A program made the position numbers and the translations under genes. Below the pieces are notes generated by a model. It saw only the letters and a list, made by a program, of their open reading frames with translations. It did not search any database and had not been told where the DNA came from. From NCBI GenBank assembly GCA_963970005.1, contig CAXAMN010025717.1, positions 416,703-480,702 on the forward strand: a stretch of 64,000 bases of DNA. The letters run 5' to 3'. Shown piece after piece: positions 10,450 to 19,999 of the stretch. Source of the stretch: Durusdinium trenchii (Eukaryota; Sar; Dinophyceae; Suessiales; Symbiodiniaceae). Position 1 is the stretch's first letter; every line of letters starts with the position of its first letter.

Positions 10450-12328
10450 CAAAATAAACCTGGCGATTTCGATCTTGACCTGATAGGGCAAGCTCAGGCG
10501 TACAACAGGCGCTTCACCCTCAAAGCGCTTCATGTGCTCAAAGACTGCGTTGAGGCTACCCAACAGTTGACGACGAAACATGGCCAGGTAGACAAAGCCC
10601 CCGCATACCACCTGGAGTTCACGCAGTGTCGACTGCCCCCTCACCAGGAGCTCAAACCCCAGTTTGCAGTACTGGACTACTTTCTGTGGCTTGGGCATGG
10701 CGTAGCCAGCTTCCCCATCCAGGAGAGCCCCTTGCAGCTCTCCCAGCGTTACCCTCTCAGCAGCTTTCTTGGGATGCCGGGGTAAACCTTGTTCACGGTA
10801 CATGTCACGCAACTTCTCCACCTGTGGCTTCACTGTACCCTTTATCTGCCCCGCCAAATCGGCATCAACCCGTTCCAGGGCATCAAAATTATCCAAGTAT
10901 ATCCGATACATATCAGCGGCTGAGGTCATGGCCCGGTCCTTGCGAAGCTCCCCTTCCGCACCAATCGGAGGTGTCCCTGATAGCGCCGCCCAACGAACCA
11001 CGTTGCGATGGACATGTTGAGCAATGCTGACCGAGTTCAGAAACCCCATGGGCAACACCCGAGCAACCAGTACACATGGTTGGCCTTCAAACTCCTTTGG
11101 AACCAGGTCTGCTGGGGCAGCTTTGTTGAACCCCATGTACTTCTTCCATTGCATAGGGATAGAAAACAAATAAAAGAAACACTTGATGTCTTCTGAGGAT
11201 AGGAGGGCAACTTCCCCCGATCCCAGGAGAAAACCACTAAGGCCTGAGACCGCAGGGAGGGTCCCCACGTCGCCTTGAAGTGGTTTGCATAGCTGGTTGA
11301 CTGGCACCAGATTCATAATTAGACGTTGTGTTTCAATGCCTGACTTGTATTCGCCCCACTGCGAACATTCCGTTGAGCAATGGTTCCCCTCCAATGTGGT
11401 GGAGTTGAGAGACAGGCCAAACTTCGCAAACCCGTTTTTCAATCAACCCATTGCAAACGTTGTGCCACTCCCCCTCACTGATCATGACCCTAGGCGGTTT
11501 GACCCGGACCTGCATGTCCTCAGGTAATAAATACCTCTCAAACTCTTCAACATACCCCTTCGTCCCTAAAGTGCAAAAGTCCGCGAGCGGCAGACTCCCT
11601 ACGCCTTCCGGGAGTGATTCACTCACAGCTGCCCATGTTACACTCTGGGCCACCTTCACTTCTTCCCCACAATAATCAACCTTGCGCCTCATGAAAAACT
11701 CACTAAAAGACAAAGTACAATCCGGAACCTCCCACATACGATTGCGAACGATGAGCGCCACCAGCCTTTTTTCAGCAAGCGAACGGACTGAAGTCTCAGG
11801 AGACGTCGCTGAAGTAGCCACCTCGTCCGGCGATGAGCTTTGAGTGCACTCATATCCAGCCAAATGATTGAGAGCCGTCAAAGTTCCATTCACCAGGGCG
11901 TCAAACCTGGGCAGGTGAGTGAAGCCCAGTCTGGAACCCCAGCCTTCCTGCCGAATCCGTAGCGGAAACAGTGGACAGCGTGGTCCCTGACTGGACTCCG
12001 TGTTGGAGCGTCGTGATACTAGGTGCTTGTCGGTCCGCAACACCTCAACTGCCCTTGTGAAAATAGCGGCCATAGTGGAGCTAGGCTTGGACGGCCCATT
12101 GCCCAGCCCTGTCTCCTGTCCGGGAGAAATATTTGCTGTATGGTCCAACGGTTCACCATCATTCAGCGTAGCCGTCTTTCCAGAACTATTGAATTCATCA
12201 CCAGTCCCGCCAATACCAGCGCTATGACCAGTGGCCTTCATGCAAAAGTCCACCTCATAGTCCCTGGGAGCCTCTACCGGGGGAGCTGTTACGCCCCCCC
12301 GCGCTCCCCCGTCAACTCCATACCTCAT
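10450..12328 (-). CDS. Reverse transcriptase of the retroelement (pol N-terminus and RT)
   Basis: The pol ATG at 12328 opens a 331-codon frame ending at 11333, whose tail (EEFERYLLPEDM, VKPPRVMISEGEW, EKRVCEVWPVS) is the RT N-terminal region. The RT continues in the 11442 frame: EYKSGIETQRLIMNLVPVN (fingers), SSEDIKCFFYLF (motif A Asp), LPMGFLNSVSIAQ (motif B) and IYLDNFD (motif C, YxDN rather than YxDD), then thumb (RELQVVCGGFVYLAMFRRQLL). The two frames join if one base is removed at the C4 run 11354-11357, another +1 shift. The first 200 pol residues have no recognised domain. The methyltransferase follows directly in the same ORF. Role: copies element RNA into DNA. Confidence 0.85.
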
Positions 12329-13725
12329 GTCTTCTTTTTCCGTCCCCCTTCTCCTTCTTGTTCTTGTCGACCTCGGTGGACTTGTGGTCGCCCTTGCTGC
12401 CTTTCCACTTTCCCTTCTCGCCTTTGTCCTTGCCCTTCGATCTCTCCTCCCAAGGCCTGTTCATCGACTTGTGAAGGACCTTGGCCTCGTGATGGGCTGC
12501 CTGCCCTGCCATGTGAACTTCGGTTGACGATGCCAGACCCCCACGATCCAGGGGTAGCAACTCGAGCTGGCGAAGCAAATCTGGGCGCATTGACTTGCTC
12601 AGCCCCTCTAAACTCTTCAGGCGTTGCGTCATCACGTCCATGGCGCTGGCAACTCTTCCCTCCAATAATAAATCCAGGACTGCTGACCAATGCAATGCTT
12701 CGCGAGCCACTGGAGCTGCCATGCTGGCCATCAGGTGCTGCCTGCAGTATTGGGTTACCAGAGGGCGGATGTTGCGACCCTCCGCTTCGTGCAATCCCGC
12801 GCCCAATTGTAACATCATGACCTTTTGTGCCTCTACGAGCATCGTCGCGGTCAGGACGCCCGGATATTTGCGCCAGATGCGCTGGGGCGCTGATAGTGGA
12901 GTGAACAGCTCCTCGTACTGGCCATCCTCCTCCGTCGAACTCCCGCTGGAAGAGCTGCTGGAGCTGGAGCCTGTTGAGCTCTTCCGACTTCGTGCCCGTC
13001 TGCCTAGGCGTTTTGCCTTCTTCCGGAGCTTGCGGCGGACATCTTCTTTCGGATCTAGGCCAGTTGTGGCGAAAAGGGCCTCCAGGCTCTTGACAGGCGT
13101 CATACGCTCCTTGGCCTTTTTCTTCTTCTTCTTTTTCTTTTTTTGCTGCAACCTCCTTCTTGTCTTCGGGCGACTCCCGATCCGCCTCCTCCGCGGTCGT
13201 CCCAGGAGCCTTCAGTCCTGCACCTATGCCCTTGCCCCGCTCTGCGGCCTCCCGCCGAATGACTGCCATCTCGTCTCTCTCCGCCTCTCGGACACTGACT
13301 TCGGCGTTTCGGCTCCAAGGGTAGTCCTCGTAGTTGCAACGTTTGAGCCGCTGTGCATGAATCAGGCCCTCCTTCCAAGTCAGGTGACTGCATGGATCGT
13401 CGCATAGGTGGACTTGTAGTAGCTTTGAAGCCTTTCCCGAGAGCACTCTCAGGATTTCCTCCGAGGTCGTGCCATGGGCCTTGAAGCTCAACAACGTCCC
13501 TTCGTCCCCGATCTCCAGGGACTTGACCTCTCCGATCACCTCTGCATTGTTGTCCCAATACAGGCCCTGTATGTAGACTGCTGGCCAGGAGTTCAGCTCC
13601 CGAATATTGACCTCCGAGGCCTTCTCCCAGTCCACGTCGTCCAGGTCCCTCATGGCAGGTCGGGGTCTCACCCGTGCTCTCCTCGGTTCGGCGGCGGGCC
13701 GCCTCATTGCCCGCTTCGGCGCCAT
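12312..13725 (-). CDS. Gag-like protein of the retroelement, frame-broken
   Basis: The ATG at 13725 begins a basic N-terminus (MAPKRAMRRPAAEPRR) followed by a folded-looking segment (VNIRELNSWPAVYIQGLYWD) and a charged linker. After a run of seven T on plus (13138-13144; A7 on the coding strand) the frame changes by +1 into a region with a serine tract (STGSSSSSSSSGSS). A helical domain follows (RIWRKYPGVLTATMLVEAQK, VTQYCRQHLM, AMDVMTQRLKSLE, RQLELLP). The DVxxQRxKxLE...LELLP pattern is the conserved core of DIRS/Ngaro gag-like proteins. The C-terminus is Lys/Gly/Asp-rich. No CCHC knuckle is seen. It ends at 12312, overlapping the pol ATG by 17 bases. It probably packages element RNA. Confidence 0.65.
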
Positions 13726-14990
13726 GTGGGATCACGGCGCTTGTTCTCGTAGAACTCGATGTTCCTCCAGGTCTTCTTGATGCCCCGGTTCTTCTTTTTG
13801 GGTTTGGACTTCTTCCCCTTCTTTCCTTTGAATCCCTTGCCGCGGCCTTTTCCTTTGCCTTTCGCTGGAGGGGAGTCCGGCTCCGGCGCCTCCAGCTGGG
13901 GTTCCTCCTCGGGGAGCTCGACCTCCTCTTCGGACTCCTCGGCTGCGGGAAGGGCGTGAGGGGTCTCTTCACACGGTGGGGGGGGTCGCCACCTCCAGAG
14001 AGGTTCCCTTGAACCTCTCGTATGGGCCTCTGGTGTCGCCCTGGCTTGAGGACTGATCCTCTGGTGTATGGACGCTTGGCAGGCTCCTCGATGGCGTCCT
14101 GGGCCTCCGGGTGCTGGGGGCTGCCTTGGGGTGAAGCTCCTGTGAGTCTGAGCGGTCTCGTCGCCTTCGCCTCGAACGCCCTCGCCGCTTTCTGCGCTTT
14201 GCGGCGTCTTCCTCGTCGTAACCCCCCCGCCGGGCGGCCGGGGGAGCGGTGGCAACCGCTTTCCTTTGGGCACTGGTTTCTCCTCCTCTTCAACCTCAAT
14301 ATCGGGCCTCGAACTCGCTGATGTAGCACCCTCCCCGTCGACCGCTTCAGGTGTAACGGGCCTGGCTTGTAGAGGGCGCTTCTCTTTCTTTCGGCCACCG
14401 GCCTCTGAGGATTCACCCTCCTCTTCTTTTTTCACTCCCGTCTGACCAGGAGCGGCCTTTGCAGGCACCGGATCACTGCCAGCTCCTCCAACTCCTGCCG
14501 ACTCTGTTGTCGGCCCGGGAGGTGGTGGGCCTCCGGGCCTCACCTCTCCGGATGGGGCAGCTCCTCCTTCGCCTGGAGCAGCCGAGCCCCGCAGGTCCAG
14601 GGCGATCTCAAGAAGCTGAGTGTAGAGGCCCTCGAAGTAAGGCTGGCACCGATCGCGTAGTAGTGAAGTCGAGTTGGCTCCAAATACGAGGGTAACCACC
14701 TTGCGGAACGTTCTGCAGAGCCTGCAGTCGCAATCCGCGGGTGGATGCGGCCCTCCCGGTCCGGGAGGGCCCCCTTGCATAGCTGAAGCCAAACACACTG
14801 CGGATGAAAGAGAATTTGGGTCCGTTTCGTTTTTACATCCGTGAACGTAACCCATGGTATGAGTATGGTAGGGTTTTGGGCCGGAAGGTGGAAAGGCTTG
14901 GGAAGAGAGGTCGGGAGGGTCAGACCCGTCTTTTTGGGTGAGCGGTGGCAGGCTTGGTGAGTGCCGCTGTTGGTCATGAGTCATGATCAT
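13704..14990 (-). CDS. Upstream ORF1 of the retroelement, disordered and basic/acidic
   Basis: A 428-codon frame opens with ATG at 14990; a later ATG at 14780 (MQGGPPGPGGPHP) is an equally good start. One segment looks folded: ADCDCRLCRTFRKVVTLVFG to FEGLYTQLLEIALDLRG, with three closely spaced cysteines. The rest is Pro/Glu/Arg-rich, then an acidic block (ESEEEVELPEEEP) and a Lys/Gly block (KGKGKGRGKGFKGKKGKK). Between homopolymers at about 14222-14228 and 13978-13985 another frame reads at least as well, so the central part may be mis-framed. The stop at 13704 overlaps the gag ATG (13725) by 22 bases. No family recognised; the position suggests an accessory or nucleic-acid-binding protein of the element. 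Confidence 0.5.
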   Translation of the reverse strand: MIMTHDQQRHSPSLPPLTQKDGSDPPDLSSQAFPPSGPKPYHTHTMGYVHGCKNETDPNSLSSAVCLASAMQGGPPGPGGPHPPADCDCRLCRTFRKVVTLVFGANSTSLLRDRCQPYFEGLYTQLLEIALDLRGSAAPGEGGAAPSGEVRPGGPPPPGPTTESAGVGGAGSDPVPAKAAPGQTGVKKEEEGESSEAGGRKKEKRPLQARPVTPEAVDGEGATSASSRPDIEVEEEEKPVPKGKRLPPLPRPPGGGVTTRKTPQSAESGEGVRGEGDETAQTHRSFTPRQPPAPGGPGRHRGACQASIHQRISPQARATPEAHTRGSREPLWRWRPPPPCEETPHALPAAEESEEEVELPEEEPQLEAPEPDSPPAKGKGKGRGKGFKGKKGKKSKPKKKNRGIKKTWRNIEFYENKRRDPTWRRSGQ

Positions 14991-16220
14991 GCCAGGCTTG
15001 GTGGATCCAGATAAGCCCCCCTGTTGGACCCTGTTGTTCCTCTCTTCTTTTAGGCTGGTTCACTGGTTCACTGTCAGTTGTGAATCGTTGCTAGCTAGCC
15101 TGCAGAGATCTGTTGAGGCCCTGGCTTCCCCCAAGTGGGCTACACGGGAGAATTCCACATCTACGGGAGCTCTCCTACTCGCCAGTCTGCCCAGCTGCGC
15201 TATTTCTCCCTCCTTGTGACGTACCCGACACCGCCGCATGGAAAAACACCTGTCACAAACACACCGTGGCTGTTTGGACGGTTGTTTTTTTTCCATCCGC
15301 ATGCAGGGCCTGCGTTTCGTTTTGAAACCGCGCGCGAGGGCGGACGACGCATCGTAGACGCAAACACCGCTCCCTTGAGCGATATGTCAAGATGTAGTGC
15401 TGGGAAGTGATCCCGGAGATGGTGAACCTGGCAGGGCTTGCGAAGAGGGGAGCGGCCCCACTGATGGTGTGGTGAAGGTTGGAGTGTCATATTTGAGAAT
15501 GGCGGACAGAACACTATTTGCTTAGCACAGTGTCTAAATCTAAAAGGGTTGCACAACAACAGCTCAGTTCTTTGTAGTCTTGTGACGAAACTGGAACAAG
15601 AAATTCACACTGTACATTCAGTTCAGCCGGCCCTAGGCCTGAGGTGAAACTATGGGCCTCCTGGTCATCATGAGTAGGAAGTGAGAAGTCTGTGAAGATT
15701 GCCACTGATTTTCTCAAATATTCATCCGCTGGAAGATCACATCAATACTATGGAGGTAACTCGGGTCCTGAGTGGCTTAATCTACTTTCCATCAACGACT
15801 CAATCACAGCTGCGGCAAAACCTAGCTGCAAAACAACAAATATCAACATAGTACAATCCAGCACATCCTGGCCTAGGTAATGATGCCCAAGGGGGACTGA
15901 TCATGTGCAGTGAGTTCTACCAGGTCAACGGGTTTCCATCGATCAATCTGTGTTAGAACTTCAATCTTTGGAGGTGGCTCCAAAAGAATACCCAGAGACC
16001 CGCTCGTTCATATCATCATTAGTACCATTGGTCCTATTTTTCTTTTACTTTATATACTAGTTAGGAATCACAGTGACAAGCATCACTATTCACCCCCCTC
16101 CATACCCGGTACCACATGTGAATAAAGGGGTGTATATGGTTTATGGAAATACCCGCTCAAATTCCAATTGTGCGCTCTGATGTTACCTCCTCCCATCTTC
16201 CATGCGATCACCACCATCTC
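14991..16220. other. No gene recognised upstream of the retroelement
   Basis: This stretch should contain the element's 5' terminal region, but I could not pair any terminal repeat with 7.7-7.8 kb. Frames at 15060-15560 are short and unremarkable. The part from 15900 to 16150 is AT-richer and non-coding in appearance. Confidence 0.4.
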
Positions 16221-16221
16221 C

Positions 16222-16270
16222 GTCGCTGGGGACGCACCGCGGACGCACCGCGGACGCACCGCGGACGCAC
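16222..16270. repeat. Tandem repeat of an 11-bp unit at a splice donor
   Basis: About four copies of ggacgcaccgc lie head to tail on plus. On minus each copy contains GTGCGT, and the copy nearest 16270 forms the donor of the exon ending at 16271. Confidence 0.8.
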
Positions 16271-16365
16271 CGTCCGCCGGTGAGCAGCAATTGGCTCCGG
16301 CCGCCGTCAGCCGTGCCCTGCACCCAAACGAAGGCTTGGGGAAAGCGCCGACCGTAGTTCATCTC
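16271..16365 (-). CDS. Exon resembling tocopherol cyclase
   Basis: A clean acceptor (TTTCCTTTCAG) precedes 16365 and a GT donor (GTGCGT) follows 16271. The 95-base exon encodes EMNYGRRFPQAFVWVQ, then a short loop, then QLLLTGG. This aligns with the tocopherol cyclase segment EKNWGxxFPxxWFWVQ...ALTAGG, which lines the cyclase barrel. Tocopherol cyclase closes the chromanol ring in vitamin E synthesis in plastids. No flanking exons of the family were found within 1 kb on either side. A minus-strand open frame at about 17150-17300 (PSGRRFTAWLEDVAPWAPEG) might belong to the same gene but shows no clear match. Confidence 0.4.
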
Positions 16366-16419
16366 CTGAAAGGAAAGATCTATGGCCGCATTGGAATCAT
16401 TTTGCATGTGAGATTGGCC

Positions 16420-19400
16420 CAAGCAGCTTGATATGGCTTGAGACTTTTGATATTTTGGGATGGGAGATATTCTGTGGGAGATTTTGCACTTGGATCTATG
16501 ATCTTAAGAGACCAAATCCACTAAGAATACTAATTACAAGACTACAGGACAACTTACAGACAATATATCCACTGACACAGTCCACACCACCTCCTTAAAA
16601 AATGTCTGCGCTTATCTTCCAAAGCTGTACCGAAGTAGAATATGGCAATATGAAAGATCCGCTATCATTTGGCTGTCAGTTCATCTGGGTTCACTGCGAA
16701 ATGCTGGATTTCTGGCTTGATTGCTTGATCCTTGTGTTTCACTCAGGAAAGAACCGGCCGTCGTCGTTTTTCTCTCCGTCCTGGTGTCCGAAACCCTTCC
16801 CGGTCTTCATGTCAAGCTGGTACTTGCTGGAGGACCGGAGGCTCCGAACGAAGTAGTGCGTAGGCCTAGCGCAGACTCCGCGTGGGCAAAGCACAGCGCG
16901 ACGAGGTTCCCCTGGAGGGAGCAGGGTCCAGGAGGGAGCTTACTGGGAGCCACTCTGGGAGCCCCAAAAAGCTGGCAATGCCAAGATGTGGCCAGAACCA
17001 GTGGAAGTGTCCAAGATTGGAATGAGTTGATTCATGTTGATTTCCTTCGATCTCTGCCACTCTATCGCCTCGAAAAAACACCATCCGAAGTCTCCAGACC
17101 TCTTTCCTCCCACCCACCGTGACTTCCCCTTCACCGGGCGCCCGGGCATCACTGCATCCGGCAGCCTCCCAATCCATCCTTCAGGCGCCCAGGGCGCCAC
17201 ATCCTCGAGCCACGCCGTAAAGCGTCGGCCTGAGGGGAACACAAACTCCTCGGCCGTTCGCTGCCGCTGCGCTGGCATCGGGTCGGGCTCAGGAATCCCA
17301 TCGCGTCGCCGCGGCCGCGGCGCCGCGCTGCCGGTGGACGCGAGGATCGACGTCTTTGGGTGGTCGAAGAGGTGGCGGACGGAAAAGGTAGGGCGAGAAT
17401 GGGAGAAGCGGGGTGGAGGTGGTGTCAAAGCATAGAGAGTCGAAGTGGGGGCTGTGGACTTTGGACTTCGGGCAATTTGAGAATGAACTTGAAATCTTAA
17501 AATCAAGGTATAGTTATTATGCGTTCTAGTGCTATCATGGGTCGATGCTGCGTGGTCTTGTTGCAGGCTACGACTCGTGAGCTGAAGCCCCCTCCCCCAC
17601 CCTACCTACCCAACGCGGGTTGCGACTGGGGGCACAACGTCCAAATAAGGATGAATAAGGTGAGTGGTGTGAGTCCGTTCATAGTGGGTGACTTTCATCC
17701 CCCAAAACATGAACACTCGATCTGCAGATGCTGCCGGCGGTCCATCATCGAGTTCGAGACATTGGTCCAGAACTTCCTTGGCAGGGCAGTGGAGTCACAA
17801 GGAAGATTGAATCTTGAATCATAATTTATCATTATCCAGGAAATTCAAAAAGATTCAAACAGAATAATTTCACTTTTGCAGGGAGACATACTGTTTGCAC
17901 AGGATAAATGGTCAAACCCAAACAGGACCCGATGTCTGCTGTGCGCGAGCACGCGAGCACCGAGGCTCGGACCTACCCCCCCAACATCTTTGAGCTAATA
18001 AACGCTCAATCATCAATCCTTCTTGAAGGTGCTTTGGTAGTGTTGATCCTGGTCGATCATCCCAACCTCCGTTTCTTCATGGTTGCTTTTCACCACCACG
18101 TTTCTTCAGCTCAAGGCACCCGATGGGCAAAATCCACGAATTCTTCGCATGGTCGCCTTTGGTCAGCCTCGTGGCCAAGTCGTCCCCACGCTGCATGGTG
18201 ACCTGGTCGGTGCTCGACCGGGCCATTGAACGACGCGGCCACGGACGCGTGGAACGACGCGGCCACGCGATCCATTGCGACCCGGAAAGAGGTTGATTCA
18301 ATTAGAGAAGGCCTGGGGACTAGGATGAGCTGCACGAACGCCCCAGCAACAAAAAAAGGGCTCTTCAGCTCCTTGAAAAAGCCACAGGTCTTCAAAGAGG
18401 TCCTTGATCTTGGCAAGGCACGTGTCCCTATTCGTCCCTGCACCAATCCCCTTCTACTTCTTCTAGACTCAATCATCGTCGTTATCCCCTTACTTGGTGG
18501 ATTGCAGGGACACTTCACTTCTGCCTGGGCCCGACCCTGCTGGAAAAACAGTCGTGCCCACCTTGGCTGGATCCAAGAAGACCTGCAACAGATCTCCAGT
18601 CTCCAGAACCAGTCAAATTGGGAAAAAAGCATCATGAACATGTTCGTGCTCTACTGTTGCTGTCGCCGTCGTCGCCGTCGTCGCCGTCAAGCTTATGCAA
18701 ATCACTCATAAGTTAGATTAAATTGGTTGAGGCAAATTGAACCAATCACCATCAATCAACTTCACCTCATCTGATGTTCTCCATCTCTGGGGTTCTCCAT
18801 CCCCTCAAAGCATCGACGTTTCGCTTCGCATCTCACCGCTCCTGCTCGGTCTCGACGCGGCCATGTTCACCGACCAGGAGCGCTGCATAGACCTGGTTCG
18901 GGCGCAGCTGAGCAGAAGCTGATGTGTGAAGTACATGACTGGAGGCCATGACTGGAGGCCATCACTAGGGCCATGACTGGGGCCACGAGGAGCCGAAGAT
19001 CTGGAACTTTCGTTTGGAATTCAGACAACGCTGCAGAGCTTTCATCATGAAAGTAAAGACAACTGCAGCGTTGAAGAGAGCCTTGGGGAATTCAGGCCTC
19101 CCCTCACTGGAGAACAGTGTTGAACATCCATCATGGTCAATCACATGTGGGGGCCCAGGGGACATGGCTTGAAAAAAGACCCAAGAAGCACTCATGCTGT
19201 CTCCCACATGGTCACCCTCAGAAGCACTCATCTCAAGATATCTCTATCGCGTGACCTTGTTTTTTCGTGTGTTTGCTCTGCGGAAGATCATGGAAGATCC
19301 TTTCTTCGTCTTTCCCCACTCATCCCCGCTCACAACGAACGAGCACACCGTCCCCTTCGGCTTTGATGGTCCATCGCCGCCTGTGCCCAGGTCTCTTCGG

Positions 19401-19740
19401 TTTGAAAAGAGCCCAGGATGAGCGTGAGTGTTCCTGGGTGGGGATGGTGAGATGCCTATGGGTCCGCTCCTGACCTCCCCACCTTGGGGGAGGGTCCGTG
19501 GCGAAGACGAACAGCAGCTGAGTGTTTGGCCCATGTGCCTTTTTTCTTTTTGGTTCTCTCATGTGGGAAACACATCATTTCATATCATTTCCTCAAGCCA
19601 TGAATCACACGAGGCCATGAAACACACCATCTATTTTCAAGCCATGTACATGTATGAATCTTGGCCCAAAACATGTGCCGTTTTGAAGAGATGCTCTTGA
19701 GCTTTTTGTTTTGCACCTGAGGTTTTTGAGCTTGCCACGC
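16420..19740. other. Sparse region with unassigned candidate frames
   Basis: Protein-like minus-strand stretches occur near 17150-17400 (PSGRRFTAWLEDVAPWAPEG) and 18300-18440 (GFFKELKSPFFVAGAFVQLI), but neither has a recognised domain and splice sites are ambiguous. A cgtcgtcgc-type triplet repeat lies at 18657-18690. Nothing else is supportable. Confidence 0.35.
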
Positions 19741-19749
19741 TCTCATCCC

Positions 19750-19965
19750 CCACACACGGAAGAAAAACATCCACCACTGCCCAAGTATCGTTGCTGCTCC
19801 AAATCGGTGATACGCGTGCACCAGCCGTTAAACCATGGGCCGTTACCAGCGGCGCACAGATAACCTGGGCGAATGCCGCGGTTGAGGTCCACGGATCGTT
19901 TCCAAGTTCTTTCGAGTGTGCGCCAAGCATAGTTGGCCAAAGAAATACTGCCACCACGGTCACCA
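19750..19965 (-). CDS. Candidate exon with two competing frames
   Basis: Two overlapping minus-strand frames both look protein-like. One is hydrophobic (SCGLVTVVAVFLWPTMLG, then FAQVICAPLVTAHGL), suggesting membrane segments. The other is rich in Trp, Gly and Asn (ANYAWRTLERTWKRSVDLN, RPGYLCAAGNGPWFNGWCT), as in a globular enzyme. Only one can be real; the second has the more distinctive composition. No family could be named and exon ends are not resolved. Confidence 0.3.
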
Positions 19966-19999
19966 AACCACAGGAAGATGCCAGAGCCTCATGAAACAT

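Larger units (their letters stand above)
7789..14990 (-). mobile_element. DIRS-like tyrosine-recombinase retrotransposon carrying a C5-cytosine methyltransferase
   Basis: On the minus strand the order is ORF1 (14990-13704), gag-like (13725-12312), reverse transcriptase (12328 to about 10450), C5 methyltransferase (about 10390-9388), RNase H (about 9165-8832) and tyrosine recombinase (8860-7789). Tyrosine-recombinase retrotransposons (DIRS, Ngaro) integrate with a recombinase rather than a DDE integrase, and this domain order is theirs. Classical DIRS elements carry an N6-adenine-type methyltransferase-like domain after RNase H. Here a different enzyme, a C5 methyltransferase, sits between RT and RNase H. 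C5 methyltransferase capture by dinoflagellate retrotransposons is known from the literature (recalled, not checked). The copy has four +1 frame breaks at homopolymers, so it is degenerate or mis-sequenced. Termini were not resolved; the limits given are those of the coding region. Confidence 0.85.

Noticed and set aside
12023..13407. Plus-strand frames of about 270 codons opposite gag and pol
   Set aside because: Antisense shadows of a region with clear coding signal on minus.
13100..14416. 438-codon minus-strand frame overlapping ORF1 and gag
   Set aside because: Its 3' half is the out-of-frame reading of gag. Only its 5' part could be genuine through homopolymer shifts, which I mention under ORF1.
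7789..15110. Terminal repeats of the retroelement
   Set aside because: I compared the flanks by eye and found no convincing direct or inverted pair; one end is next to a gap. A dot plot would be decisive.
19133..19562. Coding frames on both strands
   Set aside because: Short, mutually overlapping and without motifs or splice sites.
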